DNA from: Bacillota bacterium
Lineage (GTDB): Bacteria > Bacillota > Sulfobacillia > JAJZYS01 > JAJYTV01
Length of the DNA: 64,000 nucleotides
Reading direction: 5' to 3'
Assembly: GCA_021799275.1 (NCBI GenBank)
Contig: JAJZAT010000006.1
Span: 1-64,000 of the forward strand
Below the pieces are notes generated by a model that saw only the letters and a list, made by a program, of their open reading frames with translations, had not been told where the DNA came from and made no database searches. The position numbers were made by a program, and so were the translations under genes. Positions 35,345 to 44,584 of the stretch are shown here, piece by piece. Each line of letters begins with the position of its first letter. The first letter of the stretch is position 1.

Positions 35345-35932
35345 ATGCTGAACGCTGTCTGGGCCTTGCTGATGCTGGTTGCCCTAGGCGTCGGCGGCGC
35401 GCACGGCACGATCGACAGTGTCGGCTCGGGCCTCTTCACCCAGGCGATGCAGGCCACGAAACTGGCGATCGACCTCGCTGCCGTGACGGCGTTCTGGTTT
35501 GGGCTGAGCCGCATCGCGGAGAAGAGCGGGCTGCTCGAGACGTTGGCCCGTCCGCTGATGCCTCTCTTGCGCTTCCTCTTTCGCAAGCTTCCCGAAGGGC
35601 ATCCCGCCTTCGCGCTGATGGCGATGAACCTCGTGGCCAACGCGCTCGGGCTAGGCTCCGCCGCGACGCCCTTCGGCCTCAAGGCGATGCAGGAACTCTC
35701 GCACGCGATGCCCGACAAGGAGACGGCTTCGGACGACATGATCCTCTTTCTCGTGCTCAACTCCGCGGCGCTCAACCTGCTGCCGGCCGGCACCATCGCG
35801 ATGCGGGCCGCAGCGGGCTCCCTCGATCCCGCCGGCACCGCCTTGGCATCCACCATCGTCACGGGCGTGGCCTTCGTCTCCGCGCTCATCCTGCACGGGG
35901 TATTCCGGCGCGTCGCCCGCACGAGCGCATGA
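35345..35932 (+). CDS. spmA: Spore maturation protein A
   Basis: A 195-aa membrane protein with Gate/nucleoside-recognition-like sequence, expressed in the mother cell or forespore and needed for full spore core dehydration in Bacillus. It shows LWPLL-type helices, FWFGLSRIAEKSGLL, and the conserved MNLVANALGLGSAATPFGLKAM block with LNSAALNLLPAGTIAMR. It overlaps spmB by four bases, as in all known spmAB pairs. ATG 35345 follows GGCAGGGGG. Its presence is strong evidence that the organism sporulates. Confidence 0.95.
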   Translation: MLNAVWALLMLVALGVGGAHGTIDSVGSGLFTQAMQATKLAIDLAAVTAFWFGLSRIAEKSGLLETLARPLMPLLRFLFRKLPEGHPAFALMAMNLVANALGLGSAATPFGLKAMQELSHAMPDKETASDDMILFLVLNSAALNLLPAGTIAMRAAAGSLDPAGTALASTIVTGVAFVSALILHGVFRRVARTSA

Positions 35933-36462
35933 TCCAGGCGGTGGGCAGCGTCGCCGGCTGGCTCGTGCCGATCTTCGTGGCGGCGGTGCTTTTGCACGGC
36001 CTCTGGCGGCGGGTGGACCTCATCGCGGAGTTCGTCAGCGGCGCGCGCGAGGGACTGCAGCTGTCGGTCAGCCTGTTTCCGTACCTACTCGCCATCTATG
36101 TCGCGGTGGCTGCCTTCCGCATGAGCGGAGCCCTCGAGATGCTGAGCGCCTGGCTCGCGCCGGTGCTGCGGCCGCTCGGCGTGCCCGCCGCACTGCTGCC
36201 CCTGCTCCTGGTGCGGCCCCTTTCGGGCTCGGCGTCCTCGGGGCTTGTGCTCTCCCTTCTGCACCAGCACGGTCCGGACAGCTTTCTCGGACATCTTGTC
36301 TCGACAATCCAGGGCTCGTCCGAGACAACCCTCTACGTCCTGACCGTCTACCTGGGCTCAGTCGGGGTGCGGCGCTCGCGTTACGCCCTGCCGCTCTGCC
36401 TCAGCGTGGACGCGATCGGCTATGCGACGGCCTTCATCGTCGCGGGTTGGCTCTGGCACTGA
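35929..36462 (+). CDS. spmB: Spore maturation protein B
   Basis: A 177-aa partner of SpmA with the same membrane fold. Conserved parts are LFPYLLAIYVAVAAFRMSG, LVRPLSGSASSGLVLSLL and STIQGSSETTLYVLTVYLGSVGVRR. Start ATG 35929 is coupled to the spmA stop. Length matches the family. Confidence 0.95.
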   Translation: MIQAVGSVAGWLVPIFVAAVLLHGLWRRVDLIAEFVSGAREGLQLSVSLFPYLLAIYVAVAAFRMSGALEMLSAWLAPVLRPLGVPAALLPLLLVRPLSGSASSGLVLSLLHQHGPDSFLGHLVSTIQGSSETTLYVLTVYLGSVGVRRSRYALPLCLSVDAIGYATAFIVAGWLWH

Positions 36463-36531
36463 CCTCATGGGGCTGGAGATAGGCTACAATGGTGGGGACA
36501 ACCGCCACCAAGGCAGTCTCGGGGGTAACAC

Positions 36532-37410
36532 ATGCGTGTCGCAAAGGCCGTGGTGCCGGCCGCTGGTCTCGGCACCCGCTTCCTTCCGGCTACAAAGGCC
36601 CAGCCGAAAGAGATGCTCCCCGTGGTGGACCGCCCGGCGATCCACTACATCGCCGAAGAGATCGACGCCTGCGGCATCCGCGATCTCCTGATCGTCACCG
36701 GGCGCGGCAAGCGCGCAATCGAGGACCATTTCGACCGTGCGATCGAACTCGAGCGGCTGCTCCAGAAGACCGGAAACCCGCGCCTGCGCGAGGTGCAGCG
36801 TCTTCTCGACCGTCTGCAGGTCTTCTACGTGCGCCAAGGGACACCGCGTGGTCTCGGACACGCGATCGCCTGTGCCGAGCGCCATGTCGACCGCGAGGAT
36901 TTCGCGGTCCTGCTGCCCGACGACCTCTACATCAGCCCGAGGCCCGCCCTTGCGCAGCTGATCTCCGTGGCGGAGCAGCTCGACGCGCCGGTGGTCGCGG
37001 TGGTGCCGGTACCGCCCGAGGACATCAGCCGCTACGGCGTCGTCGCCGTTGGCGAAGAGATCCAGCCGGGCGTCTTCCGGGTGCTCGACATGGTCGAGAA
37101 GCCGCAGGCCGAGGATGCGCCATCCCACCTCGGCGTCGTCGGGCGCTATGTCCTTCCGCCGGAGATCTTTGCACACCTCCGGCATACGAAGCCCGGCGCT
37201 GGCGGCGAAATTCAGCTGACGGACGCCCTGAGGGCGCTTTGCCGCGAACGGCCGCTCTACGCGGTGACGGTGGCGGGGGAGCGCTACGACATCGGCGAAC
37301 CGCTTGGACTGCTGCGGGCGCAGATCAGTTTTGCCTTGCAGCGGCCGGACCTCCGGCAGGGTGTCGTGGAACTGCTGCGCGAGGTGACGCAGGTGAGCGA
37401 CACCTTCTGA
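36532..37410 (+). CDS. galU: UTP-glucose-1-phosphate uridylyltransferase
   Basis: A 292-aa nucleotidyltransferase that makes UDP-glucose for cell-wall polymers, glycolipids and, here, as donor for trehalose-6-phosphate synthase encoded 15 kb away. Nucleotide-binding KAVVPAAGLGTRFLPATKAQPKEMLPVVDRPAI, the RQGTPRGLGHAI motif, the metal-binding Asp pair in LLPDDLY, and the substrate segment VEKP are present. A TACAAT -10 lies at 36485-36490. Start ATG 36532. The lipoprotein gene follows after 31 bp. Confidence 0.96.
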   Translation: MRVAKAVVPAAGLGTRFLPATKAQPKEMLPVVDRPAIHYIAEEIDACGIRDLLIVTGRGKRAIEDHFDRAIELERLLQKTGNPRLREVQRLLDRLQVFYVRQGTPRGLGHAIACAERHVDREDFAVLLPDDLYISPRPALAQLISVAEQLDAPVVAVVPVPPEDISRYGVVAVGEEIQPGVFRVLDMVEKPQAEDAPSHLGVVGRYVLPPEIFAHLRHTKPGAGGEIQLTDALRALCRERPLYAVTVAGERYDIGEPLGLLRAQISFALQRPDLRQGVVELLREVTQVSDTF

Positions 37411-37441
37411 GCGCGGCGTGGCATAAGGGGAGGGGTGGCAA

Positions 37442-38602
37442 GTGCAGCGCCTGCCTCTCGTGTCGGCGCTGTTTGCCGTGGTGGTGGCCGGCTGCGCAGC
37501 GGCCGGCACTCCCACGCCGAATCCGCCCGCAGCCTACCACTTCTCCTGGATCGAAATGCGGTCACCCACGTCGGGCTGGGCCTTGGGCGGTGACCACACG
37601 ACGGTTTACCGCACAGCGGATGGCGTAACGTGGACCGCCTCCGCTGCGCTTCCACGCATCCCGCAAAGCGCCTACGGATCCATCCTGTACCCGGTTTCGG
37701 CCAAGAAAGCCTGGTACGCGTTCACGGTCAGCGGCTCCACGATCGGTCTCGATCACACGACCGACGGGGGAGGACACTGGAGCTACGAGACGCTTCCTTT
37801 CGCCTACATTCCCGGACTGAAGGGGTCTGCCCCGCTGGGCGGGCCCGTCTCCATCAGCTTCGCGGGCCCAGAGGACGGCTGGCTCATGGCAGCTCCCGGC
37901 CATGGCATGAGCACCGAGCCCGGGGTGCTCTACCGCACCGTGGACGGGGGTGCGCACTGGCGGGTGGTCGCTTCGACCTACGCGAGCGGCGGCAGACCGA
38001 CGCTGCCGTTCAGCGGTGACATCTCGTTCACCGGGCCCCTCAGCGGCTGGCTCGTCGGCAGCATTACGAGTACCTCGCCAAGCCTCCTCTACAGGACGGC
38101 GGACGGGGGAGCGCACTGGTCCGAGATGACCTTTCCGGTAGCGAAGTCCGTGCCGAGGGACGAGGCCAACGTGCTTGCGCCGCCGGTCTTCTCCGGAGCA
38201 CTGGGCGCGATGGCCGTGCAGTTCGAGGGCACCCCTGCGACCGTCGTCTACGCCTCGACGACCGGTGGCCGCTCCTGGCGGGTCGCGTATCGGCAGCGCG
38301 CGGCGCACGATCTCGGGTACCAGGTCATCGATATCGTCAGGGCCAAGCTAGAGATCCTGGCGTTCAGCTACGATTCGGGATCTTCCGACCTCTCCCGCGT
38401 CGAGGGGGCCGCTGCGGCGATCCCCACGTCGACGCTGTCCGGCCACATCCCGAAGCGGCTTCTTCCGATCGGGACGCAGATCTCCCAACTTGACTTCGTC
38501 AACCGCGACGACGGCTGGGTGATCATCGAACAGGATGCCGGCGAAAGCCCGCCCGAGGTGCTACGTACCACGAATGGCGGGAAGACGTGGCTGCGCGTCT
38601 GA
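37442..38602 (+). CDS. YCF48-like repeat lipoprotein
   Basis: A 386-aa exported protein. The signal peptide ends in a lipobox, VVAGC, so it should be lipid-anchored on the outer face of the membrane. Four or more propeller repeats of the YCF48/BNR kind follow: SGWALGG...YRTADGVTW, DGWLMAA...YRTVDGGAHW, SGWLVGS...YRTADGGAHW, and DGWVIIE...LRTTNGGKTW. Such proteins act as assembly factors or sensors in other bacteria; no specific role can be named. Start GTG 37442 after GGGGAGGGG. Confidence 0.85.
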   Translation: MQRLPLVSALFAVVVAGCAAAGTPTPNPPAAYHFSWIEMRSPTSGWALGGDHTTVYRTADGVTWTASAALPRIPQSAYGSILYPVSAKKAWYAFTVSGSTIGLDHTTDGGGHWSYETLPFAYIPGLKGSAPLGGPVSISFAGPEDGWLMAAPGHGMSTEPGVLYRTVDGGAHWRVVASTYASGGRPTLPFSGDISFTGPLSGWLVGSITSTSPSLLYRTADGGAHWSEMTFPVAKSVPRDEANVLAPPVFSGALGAMAVQFEGTPATVVYASTTGGRSWRVAYRQRAAHDLGYQVIDIVRAKLEILAFSYDSGSSDLSRVEGAAAAIPTSTLSGHIPKRLLPIGTQISQLDFVNRDDGWVIIEQDAGESPPEVLRTTNGGKTWLRV

Positions 38603-38630
38603 CGGGAGGAACGGAGGCGCCGGAACGCGA

Positions 38631-38664
38631 GCGCGGCCCGGGAGGCGTTTCCCCCGGGCCGCGC
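38631..38664. terminator. Bidirectional terminator
   Basis: GCGCGGCCCGGG and CCCGGGCCGCGC pair over 12 bp around AGGCGTTTCC. It lies between the convergent lipoprotein and SLH genes, with AACGCGTTTGCTTCC on the plus side. Confidence 0.75.
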
Positions 38665-38696
38665 AACGCGTTTGCTTCCTGGTGAGCCGCCCGCGA

Positions 38697-41537
38697 TCAG
38701 TCGCTCGGGTCTGGGTACGGCAGGGCGGTGATCGCTCCGAGTTCGGCAGCTGTCGCCGTCGGCAGGCGGTAGAACGAGATGCCGATCGCGCCGGCGTCGC
38801 TCGCCGCCTGGAAGGCCGCCTGGAGTTCAAGCGGCGTCGGGCTGAAGACGCCTTTGGCACCGCTCGAGAACATGTCGTAGGTCTGGCCGATCACGCTGAC
38901 CGGCACGTTCGGCAGCCCTGAGAGCTGGCGGATCAGCCCCACGGTGTCATGCACGTACTGGTACGCCGTGGTGAAGTCCTCGCTGATGGCCTCATAGTGC
39001 CAGTAGTCCATCGGCGCGTACAGCGTCACGTAGGGGGCCAGGGCCGCGAACGGATAGTTCTCGTGGTAGATCGGCGGGTAGGTGACGGCGATGAAGACGC
39101 CGCCCGGTCCCAGGGCCTGGCGCACCGCGGCGGCGTAGCTGCCGACGGCGGTGGGGCTGAGGTTCTCCTCGATGTCGGCGGCGATGCCGTCCGGCTTGTC
39201 GCCTGTGGGAGCGACGTAGGTCGCCACCTCCTGCGTCAGCGCCTCGTCGAGCGGCACGTTGCTCAGGTAGGGGTAGACCCAGGCCAGCACGGCGATGCCT
39301 GCGTCGTGCGCCTGGTAGAGGAACGTGCGCAGCTGCGAGCTGCCGTAGAAGCCCCAGCTGCCCTCCACCTCCAGGTACACGTGGGTCGCGCCGAGGCTCC
39401 TCAGTTGCGCTAGCAGCTTGGGTACCGGGGTGGAGGAGAGGTCGCTGCCGAGCAGCCAGAAGCCCTTGCCGGCGGCGACGTCCGCGCTCTGCGCGATCAC
39501 GCGGAACGTGACCCGCACCGTACCGTAGGCGGGGACCTGCGGATCTCGGACGCTGACCGTCTCGAGCCCCGGTGTCGCCGCCTGGAACACGGCCGCCGCT
39601 CCGGGTCCGGCGAGGCTCTGCGACGTCTGCGTCAGCGTGCCCGCCGAGCCCTGCACCGTCATGGCCACACTGAGCGGAGCTGGCACGGGGTTGTCGAAGC
39701 GGTCGGCGAGCATCACCTGAAGGTTGCTGCTCTGCCCTGCGACGACGATGGTGGAGGGGGCACCCGTGGCGATCAGCTGCGTCGCCGGACCGGGGTTCAC
39801 GACCCAGCTCGCGGCAGAGGGCGTGTACCCGGGCGCCGAGGCCTTGACCTGCCACGTCCCTGCTTCATCCCGGTCCAGGCTGAAGCGGGCGACGCCGCCC
39901 TGGGCGGTCGCCGCCAAGGTCGTCACAGAGACACCCTGGGGATTCACGAGCGTGAGCGAGACCGCTGGCGCCGGCGCCGGCGTGGTTTGCTGTACCGTTA
40001 CGCTGGCCGTCGCGGACTGCCCGGCCGTGACGGTCGGAGGCGAGACCAGCGCAAGCTGGCCCAGCGCCGGCACCGTCACCTGCATGGTCGCGTTCATGTA
40101 CGCTCCGGCGCCATTGCTGAGCGTGAGCGTTGCGGTGCCGGGCGCAACCGCCTGCACCTTGAAGGTTAGGCCGGACGCCGTCAGCGAGCCGCCCCCGGAT
40201 CCCTGCACCGCCACGACGGCCGGATCGCTCGACGTCAGGGTGACCGGTGAGGCCTCGCTGGCTCCTGGCGGTAGGTTCGCCTTGAGGCTGGCCGACTGAC
40301 CGGGCAGGATTTGCGTGGGACCCGTGAGCTGCAGAGGACTCGGGAACGGCGCCGCCAGCACGTCGAACGCCGCCGTGCCGCTCAGGAGACCCGCCGCGCT
40401 GGCGGTCAGGGTCCAGGGGCCCGCCGCGGGAGGGGTGAAGGAGAAACTGGCTTGACCGTTCTGCGCCGTCGCCGTCAGGGTGACCGGCGGGGTGCTGCCG
40501 CTGGTCGCGGTCAGGGTGATGGCGCGGGAGACGTCGGCGACGTCGCGCTTGCCGCCCTGATCCAGCACCGTGACCTGCACCGGCACGGTCGCACCGGGAC
40601 CCGCCACCTCGAGCAGGCCATAGATGGCGAGGGAGGTCGCCTGTTCGACGTGGATCGTCATGGCCTTCCTGGCGGTGGAGCCGTAGACGCTGGCCGTGAG
40701 CTGGTAGCTGCCGGGCGTCTGGGCGCTGAAGGTCGTACCCGACAGGGAGCCCCCGCTCGCGCTCCACTGGACCTGGGCGGGCACCGGCAATCCGGAGGCG
40801 TCGCGGGCGACGGACCAGAGGGATGTGGACTGCCCGATGGCGATGGAGGTGGAGACGCTGCCGCCGTCGATGCGGCTGACCACCGATGCCGCTAAGGACG
40901 CGATCGTCTGGGGCGAAAGCCCCAGCATGCGGTAGATCACGGTCGCCGCCTGAGCCCGGTTGAGAGCCCCGGCCGGATCGAAGACGTTCCCGGCAAGGCC
41001 CTGCATGATGCCGAGGCGTTTCGCCACGATGACGTCGCCCAAGGCGTAGCTTGGGATCCGCCCGCCATCCACGTATCCCGATGGCTGGCCCTGCACGTCG
41101 CTCCCGACTGGCGCGAGGTCGATGGCACGCACGCCAATGGTGGCCGCCATGGCCCGGTTGATGGTGGCGCCTGGGCTGAACGCCGTCACGCTCGTGCCGA
41201 GCATCAGGCCGTTGGCCGCGGCCGTCTCGACGTCTCCGTAGAGGGCGCTCGACGAGGACACATCGCTGAAGCGCGGCCCGACGGTCACGATCGGGAGCTT
41301 CTCCGCGCGCACGATCATCGCGGCGAACTGTGCCCGCGTCACGGGAGCGAGGGGATGGAAGAGTCCGTCCGCTTCGCCTTGGATCACGCCCTGCGCGGCA
41401 AGCGCATCGATGGCCCCGGCGGCCCAATAGCTGGAGGGCACGTCGGGGAACGACGCGGCCGCGGCGGCCGGCGACGAAGAAAAGGCGAGGGGCGCAAGCA
41501 GCGCTACGGCTGCCAGCGCACCCAGATATCTGCGCAT
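38697..41537 (-). CDS. S-layer-homology surface protein with Ig-like and TIM-barrel domains
   Basis: A 946-aa exported protein. Signal peptide 1-27; three SLH modules at about 28-215 (FPDVPSSYWAAGAIDALA, FSDV...FSPGATINRA, VFDPAGALNRAQAATVIYRML) for wall anchoring. A tandem of Ig-like/Big-type domains follows at about 225-660. The C-terminal 270 residues look like a TIM-barrel glycoside-hydrolase-like domain (ATHVYLEVEG, GIAADIEENL, YAPMDYWHY). Acidic residues suit catalysis, but I cannot assign a family with confidence. Start ATG 41537 follows CGGAGG; the track ORF begins 240 codons too early. Divergent from the SIMPL gene. Confidence 0.87.
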   Translation of the reverse strand: MRRYLGALAAVALLAPLAFSSSPAAAAASFPDVPSSYWAAGAIDALAAQGVIQGEADGLFHPLAPVTRAQFAAMIVRAEKLPIVTVGPRFSDVSSSSALYGDVETAAANGLMLGTSVTAFSPGATINRAMAATIGVRAIDLAPVGSDVQGQPSGYVDGGRIPSYALGDVIVAKRLGIMQGLAGNVFDPAGALNRAQAATVIYRMLGLSPQTIASLAASVVSRIDGGSVSTSIAIGQSTSLWSVARDASGLPVPAQVQWSASGGSLSGTTFSAQTPGSYQLTASVYGSTARKAMTIHVEQATSLAIYGLLEVAGPGATVPVQVTVLDQGGKRDVADVSRAITLTATSGSTPPVTLTATAQNGQASFSFTPPAAGPWTLTASAAGLLSGTAAFDVLAAPFPSPLQLTGPTQILPGQSASLKANLPPGASEASPVTLTSSDPAVVAVQGSGGGSLTASGLTFKVQAVAPGTATLTLSNGAGAYMNATMQVTVPALGQLALVSPPTVTAGQSATASVTVQQTTPAPAPAVSLTLVNPQGVSVTTLAATAQGGVARFSLDRDEAGTWQVKASAPGYTPSAASWVVNPGPATQLIATGAPSTIVVAGQSSNLQVMLADRFDNPVPAPLSVAMTVQGSAGTLTQTSQSLAGPGAAAVFQAATPGLETVSVRDPQVPAYGTVRVTFRVIAQSADVAAGKGFWLLGSDLSSTPVPKLLAQLRSLGATHVYLEVEGSWGFYGSSQLRTFLYQAHDAGIAVLAWVYPYLSNVPLDEALTQEVATYVAPTGDKPDGIAADIEENLSPTAVGSYAAAVRQALGPGGVFIAVTYPPIYHENYPFAALAPYVTLYAPMDYWHYEAISEDFTTAYQYVHDTVGLIRQLSGLPNVPVSVIGQTYDMFSSGAKGVFSPTPLELQAAFQAASDAGAIGISFYRLPTATAAELGAITALPYPDPSD

Positions 41538-41648
41538 GGTCCCACCTCCGAAACTGGTCCTCGTCAGCCTTCGATGCCAGACGGACCCTTCCTGCGGAAC
41601 GCATGTCCAGTTCTCAGAGGGGAATGCTGGCCTCTGGGAGGCGGTGCC

Positions 41649-42314
41649 GTGCGATGGATTCGTGGTCCCCTGCCTGCGCTGGCGGGCATGGCCGTCCTGG
41701 CGATAGCCCTTCTGGCAGTGACGCCGCGCAGCGGCCACGCCGCGGATGTGAAGGCCACGCCCGCGACCTTGACCGTCACGGAGGAGGAGCCGGTGGCAGC
41801 GCCAACCCAAGGCGCCACGCTCTATTTGGGTATCGAGACGCGCGCCCAGGACAGCCGTTCCGCGCAGTCCGACGCGCAGCAGTCGCTCGAGCGGCTCCGC
41901 CAGGGGCTGCGCTCGGCGGGGGTTCCGGCCAGCGACGTGAAGGTGCAGGGCTACCGCATCGGGGCTCTGCAACGTGGACAGCAGAGCCAGCAGGGGGAGG
42001 GCTACATCGTCGTCCAGAACGTCGTGGCGCGCATCGCCAAGGCGGACCGGCTCGGCGCCGCCATCGACGCGGCGGTGGTGAGCGGGGCCACGATGGTCCA
42101 GGGAACCGCGGACCAGTATCAGACGCCGAGCGTCAGCGAGCGGGCAAGTGCCGTGGCAGCGGCCGTGCGGGCAGCGCGCAGCGACGCGCAGGCGATCGCG
42201 TCCGCGTTGCAGGAACCGCTGGGGCGGCCGCAGGTGGTCAGCGTCCACATGCGGCACATGTCCGCGCCGGGTCCCAGCTACGCGATGCAGGTGCAGGTCA
42301 CGTTCACGCGCTGA
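41649..42314 (+). CDS. SIMPL domain (DUF541) exported protein
   Basis: A 221-aa protein with a signal peptide (LAGMAVLAIALLAVTPRSGHA) and a DUF541/SIMPL domain (residues of about 45-220). Recognised parts are ARAQDSRSAQSDAQ-like helix, VQGYRIGALQ and the duplicated helix RAAVAAAVRAARSDAQAIASAL. Members form periplasmic or surface oligomers; functions vary and are poorly known. Start GTG 41649 after GGGAGG; the frame before it is in the SLH gene's opposite strand. Ends at a perfect terminator. Confidence 0.82.
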   Translation: MRWIRGPLPALAGMAVLAIALLAVTPRSGHAADVKATPATLTVTEEEPVAAPTQGATLYLGIETRAQDSRSAQSDAQQSLERLRQGLRSAGVPASDVKVQGYRIGALQRGQQSQQGEGYIVVQNVVARIAKADRLGAAIDAAVVSGATMVQGTADQYQTPSVSERASAVAAAVRAARSDAQAIASALQEPLGRPQVVSVHMRHMSAPGPSYAMQVQVTFTR

Positions 42315-42325
42315 ACGCGGACGTC

Positions 42326-42357
42326 GAGGACCCGCCGCTGGCTGGCGGCGGGTCCTC
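42326..42357 (+). terminator. Terminator of the SIMPL gene
   Basis: GAGGACCCGCCGC and GCGGCGGGTCCTC form a perfect 13-bp stem with a 6-nt loop, 11 bp past the stop, followed by GCGTTGCTCT. It also faces the 3' end of minC. Confidence 0.85.
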
Positions 42358-42368
42358 GCGTTGCTCTA

Positions 42369-42986
42369 CTAGGTTGTCTGACGGACGGGCGGTCGGCGGC
42401 CGGACTTGGCTGCCCAGGGCTCGACGATGATCTTGCCGTCCTCGAGGTGCGCGTATTCCGCGCCGCCGGGCTCCGTTGGTGCGCCCTGGGCGATGGCCCC
42501 GGCGATGCGCACCTGCGTCGGCTGAAGCTGCTGCGCGTAGATGATGGCGCCCTCGTTGCCTTCCGCGCCCGCCCAGGCGAAGCCGCGCAGGGTACCAACC
42601 ACGATCACGTCGCCGGTGGCCACGAGGCGGCCGCCGACGTGAACGTCGCCCAGCACGACGAGATCCCCCTGGTGCGTGACCTCCTGGCCGGAGCGCACCG
42701 TCCTGCGCACCACCTTGGGATCGTCGCCGCGGGTGGGCTGCGCGTGCGGTCTCGGGCCGATGCTGGCGAGTCCGAGTGTCGGAAAGCGCCGCATCGCCTC
42801 GCTGATCGCCGCGACAAGCTCCGGCGACATCGTGTCGTCGGCGGTCTCGACCGCGATGCGGGCGTTGCCGAGGAACCCCGCGGCGCTTTCAAGGCTTTGG
42901 ATGATTTCTCCGACCACGGTCTGAGGGTTCGGGCGGGGACCGATCACCAGACGCACGCCACCGCGCCCGCCCTTCAGCTGGACCAG
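42369..42986 (-). CDS. minC: Septum site-determining protein MinC (CTG start)
   Basis: A 205-aa inhibitor of FtsZ assembly. The C-terminal beta-helix domain is unmistakable: VRSGQEVTHQGDLVVLGDVHVGGRLVATGDVIVVGTLRGFAWAG and AIIYAQQLQPTQVRIAG. The first ATG/GTG/TTG in frame (GTG 42956) would delete the first beta strand. Reading ten codons further gives VQLKGGRGGVRLVIG, which aligns with the N-terminal strands of Bacillus MinC. It begins at CTG 42986, nine bases after GGAGG. minD and mreBCD are not beside it, unusual for minC in spore formers. Confidence 0.88.
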   Translation of the reverse strand: MVQLKGGRGGVRLVIGPRPNPQTVVGEIIQSLESAAGFLGNARIAVETADDTMSPELVAAISEAMRRFPTLGLASIGPRPHAQPTRGDDPKVVRRTVRSGQEVTHQGDLVVLGDVHVGGRLVATGDVIVVGTLRGFAWAGAEGNEGAIIYAQQLQPTQVRIAGAIAQGAPTEPGGAEYAHLEDGKIIVEPWAAKSGRRPPVRQTT

Positions 42987-43075
42987 AACGCAGCACCTCC
43001 GGCGCCGTATTCCGTGCAGAGGGCGTCGAATCCTGCGAAAGGCGCGGGAGGGGGCCGTGTCGAAACGGCTAGGAC

Positions 43076-44584
43076 ATGATGAAGATTCCTCGCGCTATCC
43101 TTGCCGTGCTCGCTCTTCCACTCTCCCTGGCGGCGCTCTATCTCTACGCCGTGGGGCAGTGGCCGTGGTTTGCCGTGGTCCTCGCAGGCGTGCTCTACGC
43201 GTACGCCGTGCAGGGTCTGCCATGGGTCGGGCGGCGGCGGCCGCTCTTCACCATTTCGCTCGTGTACCTGATCATCGCCCTTTGGGCCGTGCCGCTCGGG
43301 CACGCTTTCGGCCTCTCGGCCCAGCCGAACTTCTGGCTGTTCATCTCGTTCCTCGGGGAGATCGGCCTGGCCCTCTGGCTCTGGGTCTGGCTGCGGCCTC
43401 GCTTCATCAAGAGCGACACGGTGCGCCTCGGAGTCACGGGCAGCCTCAGGCGTCCTGTCGACATCGCCATCGACGACAGGTTCCTGCACATGCACGTGCT
43501 CGGGCCGACCGGCTCCGGCAAGACGATCGGTGTGCTCTGGCCACTCTTGCGGCAGGACATCGCGGCGGGTCACGGCATCCTGCTGTTGGACCCGAAGGGC
43601 GACCTCTACGACCTGGCGGTCGAGGAGGCGAGGCGTCGCGGGCGGCAGGTGATCGCCCTGCGGCCGGGGGAGCCGCCCAGTCTCGGCCTGGACCCGTTTG
43701 CCGGCGAGCCGCAGGTGGCGGCGGAGACGGTGGCCTACGCCCTGTTCGGCGCTTTCGGCAGCCAGCACGAGTTCTACAGGAGCGTCGGCCAGGCGATGTT
43801 GCGGCACGCCGCCCTCGCCCTGAAGGAAGCGCTGCCGAGCCCGACCTTGCCGGACCTCGCCGAGTTCCTGCGCAGCGAGGAGATGCGCAGGGAGGTGCTG
43901 CTCGAGGCCTCGTCGCCGCACGTCCGGGCCTACTTCCGCGACGAGGTCGGCGGTTGGAGCCCGCGCTTCCGTCAGGACGCCTTTATCGGCGTGCAGTCGG
44001 CGCTGTCGGAGGTCTTGGCGCATCCCTGGGCGCGGCAGCTCTTCACGACCACGCCCGCCACCGACTTCGACCGACTGCTCGCAGAGGGCGACATGCTCTG
44101 CATGGCCCTGCCGGAGGGAGAGATCGGCCTTGGCGCGGGCGCCGTGGGGGCGTTCGCCCTTCTGCTCTTCCAGTCGGCGGCCTTGCGCAGGGTCAAGGGC
44201 CCTTCGGCCTTCATCTACGCGGACGAGTTCCAGACCTTCGCGCAGGCCGATTTCGGCAGCTTCCTCGCGCAGGCCCGTTCGCACCGCGTCGGCGCGGTGC
44301 TCGCGCACCAGCATCTCAGGCAGCTGTCGGACGAACTGCGCGGCGCCGTTCTGGCGAACGCCCGCAACCGCGTCCTGCTCGGAGGCCTCGGGCGCGAGGA
44401 TCTTGAGCAGCTCAGGGAGTCGCTTGGCCGCCGCTTCGTGACGAGCGCGAACGGCGGGCTCAGGGAGGCGCCGCGCTTCGATCAGGAGACGCTGCGCCGG
44501 CTGCCGCGCGGCCAGGCGGTTGCGGAGGTCGCGGCTGGCGGCCGGCTTCTGCCCCCTGTGCTGGTGCGGCTCGGAAGACCCTGA
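43076..44584 (+). CDS. VirD4/TraG-like coupling ATPase
   Basis: A 502-aa membrane ATPase. Four N-terminal helices (residues 5-110) precede a cytosolic P-loop domain. Walker A is GPTGSGKT at 143-150, then LLLDPKGDLYD, and Walker B FIYADEFQTF at about 380, with a TraM-recognition-like HRVGAVLAHQHLRQL. These are features of type IV secretion coupling proteins that pump DNA or protein. No relaxase, VirB or mating-pair genes are in the window. ATG 43076 follows the divergent minC by 89 bp; TGATG couples it to the Replic_Relax gene. Confidence 0.85.
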   Translation: MMKIPRAILAVLALPLSLAALYLYAVGQWPWFAVVLAGVLYAYAVQGLPWVGRRRPLFTISLVYLIIALWAVPLGHAFGLSAQPNFWLFISFLGEIGLALWLWVWLRPRFIKSDTVRLGVTGSLRRPVDIAIDDRFLHMHVLGPTGSGKTIGVLWPLLRQDIAAGHGILLLDPKGDLYDLAVEEARRRGRQVIALRPGEPPSLGLDPFAGEPQVAAETVAYALFGAFGSQHEFYRSVGQAMLRHAALALKEALPSPTLPDLAEFLRSEEMRREVLLEASSPHVRAYFRDEVGGWSPRFRQDAFIGVQSALSEVLAHPWARQLFTTTPATDFDRLLAEGDMLCMALPEGEIGLGAGAVGAFALLLFQSAALRRVKGPSAFIYADEFQTFAQADFGSFLAQARSHRVGAVLAHQHLRQLSDELRGAVLANARNRVLLGGLGREDLEQLRESLGRRFVTSANGGLREAPRFDQETLRRLPRGQAVAEVAAGGRLLPPVLVRLGRP

